Below are positions 44,525-53,267 of a stretch of DNA of 64,000 nt, piece after piece. Numbering within the stretch: the first letter of the stretch is position 1; the number at the start of each line of letters is the position of its first letter. This DNA is from Ralstonia insidiosa (GTDB taxonomy: Bacteria; Pseudomonadota; Gammaproteobacteria; Burkholderiales; Burkholderiaceae): assembly GCF_008801405.1 (NCBI RefSeq), contig NZ_VZPV01000001.1, forward strand, positions 2,914,001-2,978,000, written 5' to 3'. The notes under the pieces are model-generated. The model searched no databases. It saw only the letters and a list, made by a program, of their open reading frames with translations, and was not told where the DNA came from. The position numbers and the translations under genes are program-made.

Positions 44525-44972
44525 GGCTTGCCCCCTCAGAACAATGGGGAAGCCCAAAAATTTGCACAACGAGCCTTGTAAGCCGTTGATTTATAAATGA
44601 CTTGACAGCTTTGTTGAATCGATGGACCTCGTCGACGAACACCAGCGTGCGGCGGCCGTTGGCGCGGAACTGCTCTGCGCGCTCGACGGCCTCGCGGATG
44701 TCCTTCACGCCCGACAGCACGGCGGACAGCGCGATGAACTCGGCATCAAAGGCGTGCGCCATCAGCCGCGCCAGCGTGGTCTTACCCACGCCGGGCGGGC
44801 CCCAGAGGATCATCGAATGCGGCTCGCCGGAAGCAAAGGCCACGCGCAGCGGCTTGCCCGGCCCCAGCAAATGCTGCTGGCCGATCACATCGTCAGCGGT
44901 ATGCGGGCGCAGGCGCTCGGCCAGCGGCATGTGAGCGGGCGCGTCCGGGAAGAGAGAAGCAGAAGCGTTCAT
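44517..44972 (-). pseudogene. rarA: rarA (mgsA), 5' fragment of the interrupted chromosomal gene
   Basis: The host gene starts at 44972 and keeps its rarA sequence down to the repeat at 44611-44618: about 120 codons including GPPGVGKTTLARLMAHAF and LVFVDEVHRFNK. The frame then runs 31 codons into the element (KAVKSFINQRL onward) and ends with TGA at 44517-44519. The truncated product has Walker A and B but no sensor or oligomerization parts and should be inactive. It may act as a leader whose translation feeds the replacement rarA through the overlapping stop/start. Confidence 0.93.
44611..44618. repeat. Right 8-bp direct repeat (attR core) of the rarA element
   Basis: TTGTTGAA, identical to 41527-41534. 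The codons to its right continue the host rarA reading frame (HRFN). Confidence 0.85.
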
Positions 44973-45022
44973 GCGAGGGATTGTCGCAGAAACCGCTCTG
45001 GCGCCGGACCCACCCCGTTGAA

Positions 45023-46327
45023 TCAGGCAGCACGGACGCCAAGGGGCGGCTCAGTGACCGCCGGCTGACGCCGCCCAATCCAAACAACGCACACCAACGA
45101 CAGTGCCGCGAACCCTGCATAGAACACCGCCATCGGCCACCACTGCGGGAAGAACTGGTCCGCCAGCACGGTCGCCAGCAGCGGCGTCAGGCCGCCAGCA
45201 AATGCGCCGCACACCTGATACGACAGCGAGATCGCTGTGTAGCGGATGCGCGCCGCAAACATTCCGGTCACAAAGCCCGCGATGATCGCGTAGTAGCCCG
45301 ATTCAGCCAGCGTGGCGATTGCAACACCTGCAAACACGGTACCCGGCTGCCCCATACGCACCAGCGGCAGCATGATGAACGGCACAACGATGGCAAAGGC
45401 CGCGAGAATCGTCAGCATGCGGCGCGTACCGAAGCAGTCAGCCAGGTATGCCGCACCCAGCTGCACGAAGAACTGCAGCACCGCCACCCAGAACATGCAG
45501 TCGAGAATCATCGCGCGATCCAGCTGCAGGTATTGCGTGGCGTACGAGATCATGAAGATGTTGCTGAAGTACACGCCTGCGATGCCATACACGTTGGCGC
45601 CAATGGCCAGCACGATCAGCGGCCATACTTTGAGCGCTTCGGCCAACGGCTGCTTGGCAACATCACCCGTCGCCTGCATCGCCTCGAACTCCGGCGATTC
45701 ATTGACCGACATGCGGATTACGAAACCCACCGCCAGCAGCACCGCACTGGCCAGGAACGGCAAACGCCAGCCCCACGCCATGAAGGCATCGGGCTCCAGC
45801 CGGCTGACGGCGGAGAACGCCAGCATCGACAGAATCAGCCCACCCGCGCTACCCAGTTGCGCGAACGACGCGAAGAACGTGCGGCGCCCCTTGGGCGCGT
45901 GCTCGCCTGCCAGCAACACCGCCCCGCCCCATTCACCGCCGACGGCAATGCCTTGCAGGACGCGCAGCACCACCAACGCCACCGGCGCGATCCAGCCGGC
46001 CTGCGCGTACGTGGGCAGGCAGCCGATCAGCACGGTCGCAATCGCCATCAAGGTGAGTGTGCCCATGAGCGCGCGCTTGCGGCCAAGGCGGTCCCCGATG
46101 CGGCCAAACAGCATGCCGCCGATCGGCCTTGCAAGAAAGCCGATGGCAAATGAGCCGAACGACGCGAGCAAACCCAGCAGACGGTTCTCACCGGGAAAGA
46201 ACAGCGGCCCGAATACGAGCGCCGCGGCGGTAGCGTAGCTGTAGAAGTCGTACCACTCGATGGTGGTGCCGATGAAGGATGCCATCGCGGCGCGGCGTGG
46301 CTGGGCAACGGATTGAGGGGTGGCCAT
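45023..46327 (-). CDS. MFS transporter, metabolite:H+ symporter (MHS) family
   Basis: 434 aa with twelve predicted helices. Signatures are FIGTTIEWYDFYSYATAAA, RPIGGMLFGRIGDRLGRKRA (the conserved loop 2-3 motif) and RVLQGIAVGGEWGGAVLLAGE, all typical of the MHS family (ProP, ShiA, KgtP). GAGGAG precedes two ATGs; the second (46327) has the better spacing. It lies 55 bp after the ureohydrolase gene on the same strand, so it probably imports the substrate of that enzyme. The exact substrate is unknown. Confidence 0.88.
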   Translation of the reverse strand: MATPQSVAQPRRAAMASFIGTTIEWYDFYSYATAAALVFGPLFFPGENRLLGLLASFGSFAIGFLARPIGGMLFGRIGDRLGRKRALMGTLTLMAIATVLIGCLPTYAQAGWIAPVALVVLRVLQGIAVGGEWGGAVLLAGEHAPKGRRTFFASFAQLGSAGGLILSMLAFSAVSRLEPDAFMAWGWRLPFLASAVLLAVGFVIRMSVNESPEFEAMQATGDVAKQPLAEALKVWPLIVLAIGANVYGIAGVYFSNIFMISYATQYLQLDRAMILDCMFWVAVLQFFVQLGAAYLADCFGTRRMLTILAAFAIVVPFIMLPLVRMGQPGTVFAGVAIATLAESGYYAIIAGFVTGMFAARIRYTAISLSYQVCGAFAGGLTPLLATVLADQFFPQWWPMAVFYAGFAALSLVCVVWIGRRQPAVTEPPLGVRAA

Positions 46328-46381
46328 CATGTCTCCTCGTTGTTGTTATGGGTGCTGTCTGGGTGCTATCTGGTCGATACG

Positions 46382-47341
46382 TCAGGCGCGATATTCGACG
46401 CCCGGCAACACACACAGCAGCTCGAACGCAAGGTTGGCCCCCAGCAGTGCAGTCGTGCCGAACGGGTCATACGGCGGCGACACTTCAACGAGATCCGCCC
46501 CCACGATGTCGAGCCCACGCGCGCCGCGCACGATCTCCAGCGCCTGCGGCACGGTCAGCCCACCGATCTCGGGCGTGCCGGTGCCGGGCGCATAGGCGGG
46601 GTCGATGCCGTCGATGTCGAAGCTGATGTAGACGGGGCCGCCCTGCACGCGCTCGCGCACCTCTTCCATGAGCGGCACAAGCGAACGGTGCCAGCATTCC
46701 TCGGCGGTCACCACGCGGAAGCCCTGCTGGCGGCACCAGTCAAAATCCTCTGCCTCGTAGCCGGTGCCGCGCAGACCGATCTGCACGACGCGGTTGCAAT
46801 CGAGCAGCCCCTCTTCCACCGCTCGGCGGAACGGCGTGCCGTGCGCGATCTTCTCGCCGAACATGGTGTCGTTCACATCGGCGTGGGCATCGATGTGGAT
46901 GAGCCCGATGCGGCCGTACTTGGCGTGCATGGCGCGCAGAATCGGCAGCGTGACGGTGTGATCGCCGCCCAGGCCGATGGGCCGGCAGCCACCGGCAATG
47001 ATGTCGCGGTACGCGGCCTCGATGCGATCAATGGAGTCGTGCAGGTTGTACGGATTGGTCGCCACATCGCCGATATCCGCCACGCGCAGCGAATCGAACG
47101 GCGCCGCGCGCGTGGCCATGTTGTACGGGCGCAGGAGCACGGATTCTGCACGGATCTGGCGCGGCCCGAGGCGCGCGCCGTTACGGTTGGACGTGCCCAG
47201 ATCGAACGGCACGCCCACAAAGCAGGCGTCCAATCCGGTGGTCGATTCAGCAGCGGGCAGCCGCATCATGGTGGCGATACCGCCAAAGCGCGGCATGGCA
47301 TTGCCGGACATTGGCTGGAGGGGTTCGGCGTGGTCGTTCAT
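46382..47341 (-). CDS. Agmatinase/guanidinobutyrase-type ureohydrolase
   Basis: 319 aa of the arginase fold. The binuclear Mn site motifs are all present: GGDHTVTLPIL, HIDAHADVNDTM, and SFDIDGIDPAYAPGTGTPEIGG. The enzyme would split urea from a guanidino compound such as agmatine, 4-guanidinobutyrate or 3-guanidinopropionate; the motifs do not decide between them. The ATG at 47341 is preferred; an ATG at 47398 would add 19 residues. It is followed by an MHS transporter gene and has a divergent LysR gene, the arrangement of a small catabolic module. Confidence 0.88.
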   Translation of the reverse strand: MNDHAEPLQPMSGNAMPRFGGIATMMRLPAAESTTGLDACFVGVPFDLGTSNRNGARLGPRQIRAESVLLRPYNMATRAAPFDSLRVADIGDVATNPYNLHDSIDRIEAAYRDIIAGGCRPIGLGGDHTVTLPILRAMHAKYGRIGLIHIDAHADVNDTMFGEKIAHGTPFRRAVEEGLLDCNRVVQIGLRGTGYEAEDFDWCRQQGFRVVTAEECWHRSLVPLMEEVRERVQGGPVYISFDIDGIDPAYAPGTGTPEIGGLTVPQALEIVRGARGLDIVGADLVEVSPPYDPFGTTALLGANLAFELLCVLPGVEYRA

Positions 47342-47471
47342 GGCAGTCGATTCGTCACATCGCGTTACAGCGATGCGATTTGTGGAGGTTGCGTGCATTC
47401 TTGCTGATCAACTCTGCACATAGAATGCGAAATCTCCGAATCAAACATCGATTTCTGTCGATGTATCGACC

Positions 47472-48368
47472 GTGCTTGGACAACCCTCTGATCTGGATTT
47501 GCGGCTGATCCGCGTCTTCCTCGCCGTGGTGGACGCGGGCGGAGTGACGCCTGCGCAGGCCACGCTCAATGTCGGCCAATCGACCATCAGCACGCAGCTC
47601 TCAACGCTGGAAACGCGCCTGGGTTATCGCCTATGCGAGCGCGGGCGCAGCGGCTTCCGACTGACTGCACGCGGCGAACAGTTCGTGGACTCGGCCCGCA
47701 AGCTGCTGGCCGCGCTGGACACGTTCGGCGCAGAGGCGCGCAAGGTCGGCCGTACGCTGGTCGGTACGCTCAATCTGGGGCTGATCGGCCATGCGCCCGT
47801 CAATGCCAATGCGCGCATCAGCCAGGCCATCGAGCGCTTTCGCCAACGGGATGAATCGGTGCATTTCACGGTGTCGGTGCGGCCGCCGGGCGAGCTGGAA
47901 GGGCTGCTGCTCGATAGCAAGATCCACATGGCCATCGGCTATTTCTGGCATCGCATGCCGACACTGGAGTACACGACGGTCTTTCACGAGACGCAGCTTG
48001 CGTATGTGGGACGTGGGCATCCGCTGTTCAACAGGGCTGGGGGCGTGTCACCTGCAGAAACGCTCACCCACGCCTGGGCGTGGCGCAGCTATCCATTGCC
48101 CGAGGCGGCAGGCTCACCGGCCGAGCGGCTGGTGACCGCGGTGGCGGACAACATGGAAGCGGTGGCGATGCTGGTGCTGTCAGGTCGGCATCTCGGCTAT
48201 CTGCCTGAGCACTTTGCCGCACCGTATGTGGCGCAGGGCCTGCTGGCCCCGCTTGCACCGAAGGCGATGCGCTACGACGTGCCGTTCGACATGGTGGTAC
48301 GCCGAGACGCTCGGCGCAACGATCTGCTGGCCGCCTTCATTGCGGACATGAAGGCGGCACACGCATAA
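47472..48368 (+). CDS. LysR-family transcriptional regulator
   Basis: 298 aa starting at a GTG. Helix-turn-helix IRVFLAVVDAGGVTPAQATLN, STISTQLSTLETRLGYRLCE, then an effector domain. It is divergent from the ureohydrolase gene and probably controls it and the transporter. The gap contains three TCGAT/ATCGA copies within about 25 bp (47445-47470) close to the start, a possible binding region. No clear ribosome binding site precedes the GTG, so the start is less certain. Confidence 0.85.
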   Translation: MLGQPSDLDLRLIRVFLAVVDAGGVTPAQATLNVGQSTISTQLSTLETRLGYRLCERGRSGFRLTARGEQFVDSARKLLAALDTFGAEARKVGRTLVGTLNLGLIGHAPVNANARISQAIERFRQRDESVHFTVSVRPPGELEGLLLDSKIHMAIGYFWHRMPTLEYTTVFHETQLAYVGRGHPLFNRAGGVSPAETLTHAWAWRSYPLPEAAGSPAERLVTAVADNMEAVAMLVLSGRHLGYLPEHFAAPYVAQGLLAPLAPKAMRYDVPFDMVVRRDARRNDLLAAFIADMKAAHA

Positions 48369-48396
48369 GGGATGGACGTGTGGGCAGACAGCGCGC

Positions 48397-48813
48397 TCAG
48401 TTCGACGCGCGCTGCGCCAGTCCCATGAATTCCTTGGCGGGCAGCGGGCCGTGGCACGACTGCGTGCCGTCTGCCTCGCGCAGCAGCAACCACACGCTCT
48501 CGCTACCCGGTGGCTGAATCACAAACGGCTTACGCAAGGCGGCCTCAGGAATACGCGGGTCTTGCGCATTGGGCAATGCGACAACCTGCGCGGCATGCCC
48601 CTTGACCAACGCGGCGCACTCCGCATCCGATAGCTTCGTGACCCGCAGGAAATCCTTGTTGACCAGCACCTCCGGCAGCACCGTGTCGGGCGCGGTCAGG
48701 AACGAATCGACGTCAAAACGGGACGCACCCGTGGCGGCGCATCCCGCAAACACCACCGCTGTGGCGGCAACAACGGCTGCACGCTGCAGCGATGTGGCGG
48801 ACGGCAAAGGCAT
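48397..48813 (-). CDS. Hypothetical lipoprotein
   Basis: 138 aa. An N-terminal signal with the lipobox VVFAGC and a lipid-accepting Cys at about residue 25. The mature part has no recognised domain; two further cysteines (AECAAL, TQSCHG) could form a disulfide. It would be anchored in the inner or outer membrane. It lies 35 bp downstream of lolA on the same strand and could belong to its transcript, which is fitting since LolA carries lipoproteins, but no functional link is shown. Confidence 0.72.
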   Translation of the reverse strand: MPLPSATSLQRAAVVAATAVVFAGCAATGASRFDVDSFLTAPDTVLPEVLVNKDFLRVTKLSDAECAALVKGHAAQVVALPNAQDPRIPEAALRKPFVIQPPGSESVWLLLREADGTQSCHGPLPAKEFMGLAQRASN

Positions 48814-48848
48814 GGTCGGTCTCCCTATCGAAAACCGGCCCCTACGCG

Positions 48849-49496
48849 TTACTGCTTGATAACGTCAGCCCCCTTGGGCGGCACGAAGCGGAACGCGTTG
48901 GCCGGCAGTTGTGGATTCTTCTGAATGTTCGAGAACGTCAGCAGTGTGGTGTTCCCGAAGGCATCACGCAGCTCCATTCCCTGCAGCTCACCACTGCGGA
49001 AACCGATGGCGATGCGCTCGAACTGCGTGTCCTTTGCTTTGGGCGTGAGTTCAACCCAGTCGATGCCGTCCTTCGTCCCGCCTTCCTTGAGCGTGAAGTT
49101 CTTGGCAAGGTCATTGCTGCCGAACAGGATGGCAGCCGGGCTGGAGCCGAGCGATGCATCAAGCTTGCGCTCGGTCACCTGGCTCAGGTCCTTGTCGTAG
49201 ATGTAGAGCGTCTGGCCGTCGGCCGACAATTGCTGCTCATACGGCTTCACATAGCGCCAGACGAAGCGACCCGGGCGCGAGAAAGAGAAATCACCGCTGG
49301 AGGTGCCCGCCAAGCGCAGCGGGTTGCCATTGGTGCCGCCCTTGACCTGGCGCTGCACGAATTCGCCGCGCGCGGTGGTGACATTGCTCACGAAGGCGTT
49401 GAGCTGCTCGACCGCGCCCGCATAGGCACCGGCCGACCACGCCGCCAGCGATACCAGCCCGGCGGCCATCAGGTGACGTGCTTTCAACACAAACAT
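48849..49496 (-). CDS. lolA: Outer-membrane lipoprotein carrier protein LolA
   Basis: 215 aa. Signal peptide (AAGLVSLAAWSAGAYA), then the LolA beta-barrel-like fold: LNAFVSNVTTARGEFVQRQV, GDFSFSRPGRFVWRY, LYIYDKDLSQVTERKL and DWVELTPKAKDTQFERIAIG. LolA takes lipoproteins from the LolCDE complex and carries them through the periplasm to LolB. It follows ftsK on the same strand after 100 bp, the usual order in Proteobacteria. Confidence 0.93.
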   Translation of the reverse strand: MFVLKARHLMAAGLVSLAAWSAGAYAGAVEQLNAFVSNVTTARGEFVQRQVKGGTNGNPLRLAGTSSGDFSFSRPGRFVWRYVKPYEQQLSADGQTLYIYDKDLSQVTERKLDASLGSSPAAILFGSNDLAKNFTLKEGGTKDGIDWVELTPKAKDTQFERIAIGFRSGELQGMELRDAFGNTTLLTFSNIQKNPQLPANAFRFVPPKGADVIKQ

Positions 49497-49596
49497 AGGA
49501 ATCCCGGTTTTCAGTTGATCTTGTTGTTAGTGGCCGGCCGCACCCGAACATTCCGTCGATGCGGTAACGCGATGTAACCGCAACATGCGCGCAGCG

Positions 49597-51954
49597 TCAT
49601 TCCTCTTCGACGACGTTGCCGTTACGGTTGGGCGCCAGAATTTCGCGGTTGCCGTTGCCAGACATGGCAGAGACGAGGCCCGCCTTTTCCATGTCTTCGA
49701 GCAGGCGCGCGGCGCGGTTGTAGCCGATGCGCAGGTGGCGCTGCACCAGCGAGATCGACGCGCGGCGGTTCTTGAGCACCACGTCGACGGCCTGGTCGTA
49801 CAGCGGGTCTGCTTCGCCGCCGCCAGCGCCAACGAGGCCCGCACCACCGCCAAAGCCGTCGCCGCCACCCTCGCCATCAGCCACGCCGCCTTCGAGAATG
49901 CCCTCGATGTAGTTCGGCTCGCCTTGCGATTTGAGGTTGTCCACCACGCGGTGGACTTCGTCATCCGACACGAAAGCGCCGTGCACGCGCACCGGCAGGC
50001 CGGTACCGGGCGCCAGGTAAAGCATGTCGCCCATGCCCAGCAGCGCTTCTGCACCCTGCTGATCCAGGATCGTGCGCGAGTCGATCTTGCTGCTGACCTG
50101 GAAGGCGATCCGCGTCGGCACGTTGGCCTTGATCAGGCCGGTGATCACGTCCACCGACGGACGCTGCGTCGCCAGCACCAAATGGATACCTGCGGCACGC
50201 GCCTTCTGCGCAATCCGTGCGATCAGTTCTTCGACCTTCTTGCCGACCACCATCATCAGGTCGGCCAGCTCGTCGATCACGATGACGATCATGGGCAGCT
50301 TGTCGAGCGGCTCCGGCGCGTCGGGCGTCAGGCTGAACGGGTTGGGAATCTTCTCTTCGCGCGCGGCGGCTTCTTCGATCTTCTTGTTGAAGCCGGCCAG
50401 GTTGCGCACGCCCATCTTGCTCATGAGCTTGTAGCGGCGCTCCATCTCGCCCACCGCCCAGTTCAGGGCGTGGCCGGCCTGGCGCATATCCGTCACCACC
50501 GGGCACAGCAGGTGCGGAATGCCTTCGTAGATGCTCAGTTCCAGCATCTTCGGGTCGATCAGGATCAGGCGCACCGCATCGGCCTTGGCCTTGTACAGCA
50601 GCGACAGGATCATCGCGTTGATGCCGACCGACTTACCCGAGCCCGTTGTACCGGCCACCATGCAGTGCGGCATCTTGGCCAGATCGGCCACCACCGGCTT
50701 GCCGGCGATGTCCTTGCCGAGCGCCATCGTGAGCTGCGAGGCGCTCTCGTTGTAGACCTGCGAACCGAGAATCTCCGACAGGCGTACCGCCTGACGCTTC
50801 GGATTCGGCAGCTCCAGGCCCATGAAATTCTTGCCCGGAATCGTCTCCACCACGCGGATGGAGACCAGCGACAGCGAGCGCGCCAAGTCCTTCGCCAAAT
50901 TGACGATCTGACTGCCCTTCACGCCCGTGGCCGGCTCGATTTCGTAGCGCGTGATGACCGGGCCCGGATAGGCCGCCACCACCTGCACTTCCACGCCGAA
51001 ATCCTTGAGCTTCTTCTCGATCAGGCGCGAGGTGAATTCCAGCGTCTCGGCACTCACGGTTTCCACGACGGTCGGAATTGGGTCGAGCAGCGCCAGCGGC
51101 GGCAGGTCCGAGTCATGCATGTCGACAAACAGCGGCTGCTGCTTCTCGCGCTCCACGCGGTCGCTCTTGACCACGGCTGTCGGGCGCACGATCTGCACCG
51201 GCGGCGATTCTTCAATGCGCACGCGGCGGGTTTCGACCACCTCTTCGCGCTCGACCTTGGCTGCTTCGCCGATGGCACGGTCCTGCTTGTCCTCGCGGCG
51301 CGTCTTGAAGCCGACAAACAGCATCTCGACGCCCGCGCCGATCTGCTCAGCCAGGTTCAGCCACGAGAAATGGAAGAACAGCGACAGCCCCACCGTAAAC
51401 ATCAGCAACAGCACCAGCGTGCCGCCGGTAAAGCCCAGCGAATGCTGCATCGCCCCGCCAATCAGGTCGCCCAACACCCCGCCCGGCGCCCGCGGCAGCT
51501 TCATATGCATGCTGTACATGCGGATGGCCTCCAGCCCCATGCTGGAGGCCAGGATGAGCGCAAAGCCGATCCAGGTGACGCTGGCGTCCACGCGCGGCAT
51601 GGCCGAAGTTGCCCGATTCGGTGGCAAGCGCTCATCCGACATCAACTCTCGCCAGCCACGCCAGACGCGGCGCACCAGCAGCAATGCCCACCAATAGGCG
51701 GAGGCACCAAACACGAACAACAACAGGTCTGCTAGCCATGCCCCCACGCGCCCGCCCAGGTTGCGAATTTCGTCGACCTGGCTGGCGTGGGTGAAACCGG
51801 GGTCCGCCCGGTTGTATGACAGCAGGATGATCAGGAAGGCGATGGTCACCGCCAGCAACAGGAACCAGCGGACCTCGCCCAGCAGGCGCCCAATGCGGGA
51901 CGGCAGCGCGGCGGGGTCGGTACGGGTTGTCGGAGTGGTGGAAGCTCGGGCCAT
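49597..51954 (-). CDS. ftsK: DNA translocase FtsK
   Basis: 785 aa. Four N-terminal membrane helices (about residues 28-195) anchor it at the division septum. A short linker (about 215-290) is followed by the alpha/beta motor with Walker A GTTGSGKS at 435-442 and Walker B IVIVIDELADLMM. The C-terminal gamma winged helix (DQAVDVVLKNRRASISLVQR, then HLRIGYNRAARLLEDMEKAG) reads KOPS sequences. FtsK pumps chromosomal DNA and activates XerCD recombination at dif during division. The linker is short compared with E. coli, as usual in this group. Confidence 0.96.
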   Translation of the reverse strand: MARASTTPTTRTDPAALPSRIGRLLGEVRWFLLLAVTIAFLIILLSYNRADPGFTHASQVDEIRNLGGRVGAWLADLLLFVFGASAYWWALLLVRRVWRGWRELMSDERLPPNRATSAMPRVDASVTWIGFALILASSMGLEAIRMYSMHMKLPRAPGGVLGDLIGGAMQHSLGFTGGTLVLLLMFTVGLSLFFHFSWLNLAEQIGAGVEMLFVGFKTRREDKQDRAIGEAAKVEREEVVETRRVRIEESPPVQIVRPTAVVKSDRVEREKQQPLFVDMHDSDLPPLALLDPIPTVVETVSAETLEFTSRLIEKKLKDFGVEVQVVAAYPGPVITRYEIEPATGVKGSQIVNLAKDLARSLSLVSIRVVETIPGKNFMGLELPNPKRQAVRLSEILGSQVYNESASQLTMALGKDIAGKPVVADLAKMPHCMVAGTTGSGKSVGINAMILSLLYKAKADAVRLILIDPKMLELSIYEGIPHLLCPVVTDMRQAGHALNWAVGEMERRYKLMSKMGVRNLAGFNKKIEEAAAREEKIPNPFSLTPDAPEPLDKLPMIVIVIDELADLMMVVGKKVEELIARIAQKARAAGIHLVLATQRPSVDVITGLIKANVPTRIAFQVSSKIDSRTILDQQGAEALLGMGDMLYLAPGTGLPVRVHGAFVSDDEVHRVVDNLKSQGEPNYIEGILEGGVADGEGGGDGFGGGAGLVGAGGGEADPLYDQAVDVVLKNRRASISLVQRHLRIGYNRAARLLEDMEKAGLVSAMSGNGNREILAPNRNGNVVEEE

Positions 51955-52179
51955 GCGGGAGACGGGTGCGCCGCTTGGGCGAGCCCGCGCGGCTTAAAGA
52001 CAGCACAAATACGATGCCAAGGATTGTAACGCGCCCCTATCACTGCCATTGGAATTTACAACCGGGCGGACGAGGGGGTGCCACTTTATAATGTCGCCCA
52101 TTGTCTCCATCTACCTCGCCTCACCTACCCTGCACGGCGACAGTTTCATCCCTCTCGCCAAGCAACTACGGAACGCATC

Positions 52180-53136
52180 ATGGCAAAACACGCAAAAGTG
52201 CTGATCCTCGGCTCCGGCCCCGCTGGCTACACGGCCGCCATCTACGCCGCCCGGGCCAACCTGAACCCGGTGCTGGTTACCGGCCTGGCCCAGGGCGGTC
52301 AGCTCATGACCACCACCGACGTGGAAAACTGGCCCGCCGACAAGGAGCACCTGCAAGGCCCCGAGCTGATGCAGCGCTTCCTGGAGCACGCCGAGCGGTT
52401 CAACACCGAGATCGTGTTCGACCACATCCACACCGCGCACCTGAATGAAAAGCCGATCCGCCTGATTGGCGATTCGGGCGAATACACCGCCGACGCACTG
52501 ATCATCTCCACCGGCGCCTCGGCCCAATACCTGGGCCTGCCGTCGGAAGAGAAATTTGCCGGCCGCGGCGTGTCTGCCTGCGCCACCTGCGACGGTTTCT
52601 TCTACAAGGGCCAGGAAGTGGCCGTGGTGGGCGGCGGCAACACCGCTGTGGAAGAAGCGCTGTACCTGGCCAACATCGCCAGCAAGGTCACGCTCATCCA
52701 CCGCCGCGACAAGTTCCGCGCCGAGCCGATCCTGATCGACCGCCTGCACGAGCAGGAGAAGAAGGGCAAGATCGAGATCAAGACCAACATGGTGCTCGAC
52801 GAGATCCTGGGTGATGACTCGGGCGTGACGGGCGCCCGCCTGAAGGGCACGCACGAGAACGAAGGCAAGACCGAAGAGATCAAGGTGGCAGGCGTGTTCA
52901 TCGCCATCGGCCACAAGCCGAACACCGATCTCTTCAAGGGTCAGCTGGAAATGAACGAGACCGGCTACATCCGTACGCAGAGCGGCCTGGCCGGCAACGC
53001 CACCGCCACCAACATCCAGGGCGTGTTTGCTGCCGGCGACGTGCAGGACCACATCTACCGCCAGGCCATCACCAGCGCCGGCACGGGCTGCATGGCCGCG
53101 CTGGACGCCCAGCGCTACCTGGAAGGCCAGGAGTAA
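52180..53136 (+). CDS. trxB: Thioredoxin reductase
   Basis: 318 aa. FAD-binding LILGSGPAGYTAAIYAARAN at the N-terminus, the redox-active pair Cys134/Cys137 in CATCDG, the NADPH-binding VVGGGNTAVEEALYL, and the C-terminal FAD motif GVFAAGDVQD. The enzyme reduces thioredoxin with NADPH in the cytosol. I chose the ATG at 52180, where the conserved N-terminal strand begins; in-frame codons upstream lack family character. It is divergent from ftsK across a 225-bp gap. Confidence 0.96.
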   Translation: MAKHAKVLILGSGPAGYTAAIYAARANLNPVLVTGLAQGGQLMTTTDVENWPADKEHLQGPELMQRFLEHAERFNTEIVFDHIHTAHLNEKPIRLIGDSGEYTADALIISTGASAQYLGLPSEEKFAGRGVSACATCDGFFYKGQEVAVVGGGNTAVEEALYLANIASKVTLIHRRDKFRAEPILIDRLHEQEKKGKIEIKTNMVLDEILGDDSGVTGARLKGTHENEGKTEEIKVAGVFIAIGHKPNTDLFKGQLEMNETGYIRTQSGLAGNATATNIQGVFAAGDVQDHIYRQAITSAGTGCMAALDAQRYLEGQE

Positions 53137-53172
53137 GTCTCCTGCCCCCGGGTTTCCCGGGTCCAAACAACG

Positions 53173-53200
53173 CGGCCGATGGGACACCATCGGCCGTTTT
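53173..53200 (+). terminator. Terminator after trxB
   Basis: CGGCCGATGG (53173-53182) pairs with CCATCGGCCG (53187-53196), followed by TTTT. Confidence 0.8.
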
Positions 53201-53267
53201 GTCATGCGCGGCGCCTTCGTATAATCGACGCACGCTCCACCCTGATTCGCTTGCCCCGCCTGCTGCC

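Larger units (their letters stand above)
41527..44618. mobile_element. Integrative element inserted in rarA and carrying a replacement rarA
   Basis: A 3084-bp insert plus one 8-bp repeat. Its base composition is clearly poorer in GC than the flanks (stretches near 43%, against about 70% in the neighbouring rarA fragment). Contents from left to right: recombinase-like arm domain fragment, short unassigned stretch, decayed HEN-type relaxase gene, full-length rarA paralogue on the minus strand. Imperfect direct copies of AGCCGTT...AAAT...TTG lie inside both ends (41554-41576 and 44581-44604), and TGCACAA-type motifs occur near both ends. The target is a highly conserved coding motif, as seen for tyrosine-recombinase elements. 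I infer an integrative mobilizable-type element that has lost its mobility genes. Confidence 0.85.

Noticed and set aside
44525..44569. TTG at 44569 as start of the element's rarA
   Set aside because: The extra 15 residues have no RarA character, and the ATG at 44524 has a good ribosome binding site.
45023..48368. Cargo of the rarA element
   Set aside because: The module lies outside the TTGTTGAA repeats and has host-like base composition, so it is a separate event.
49585..51735. 716-codon plus-strand open frame opposite ftsK
   Set aside because: Antisense to ftsK; composition is that of a complementary-strand shadow.
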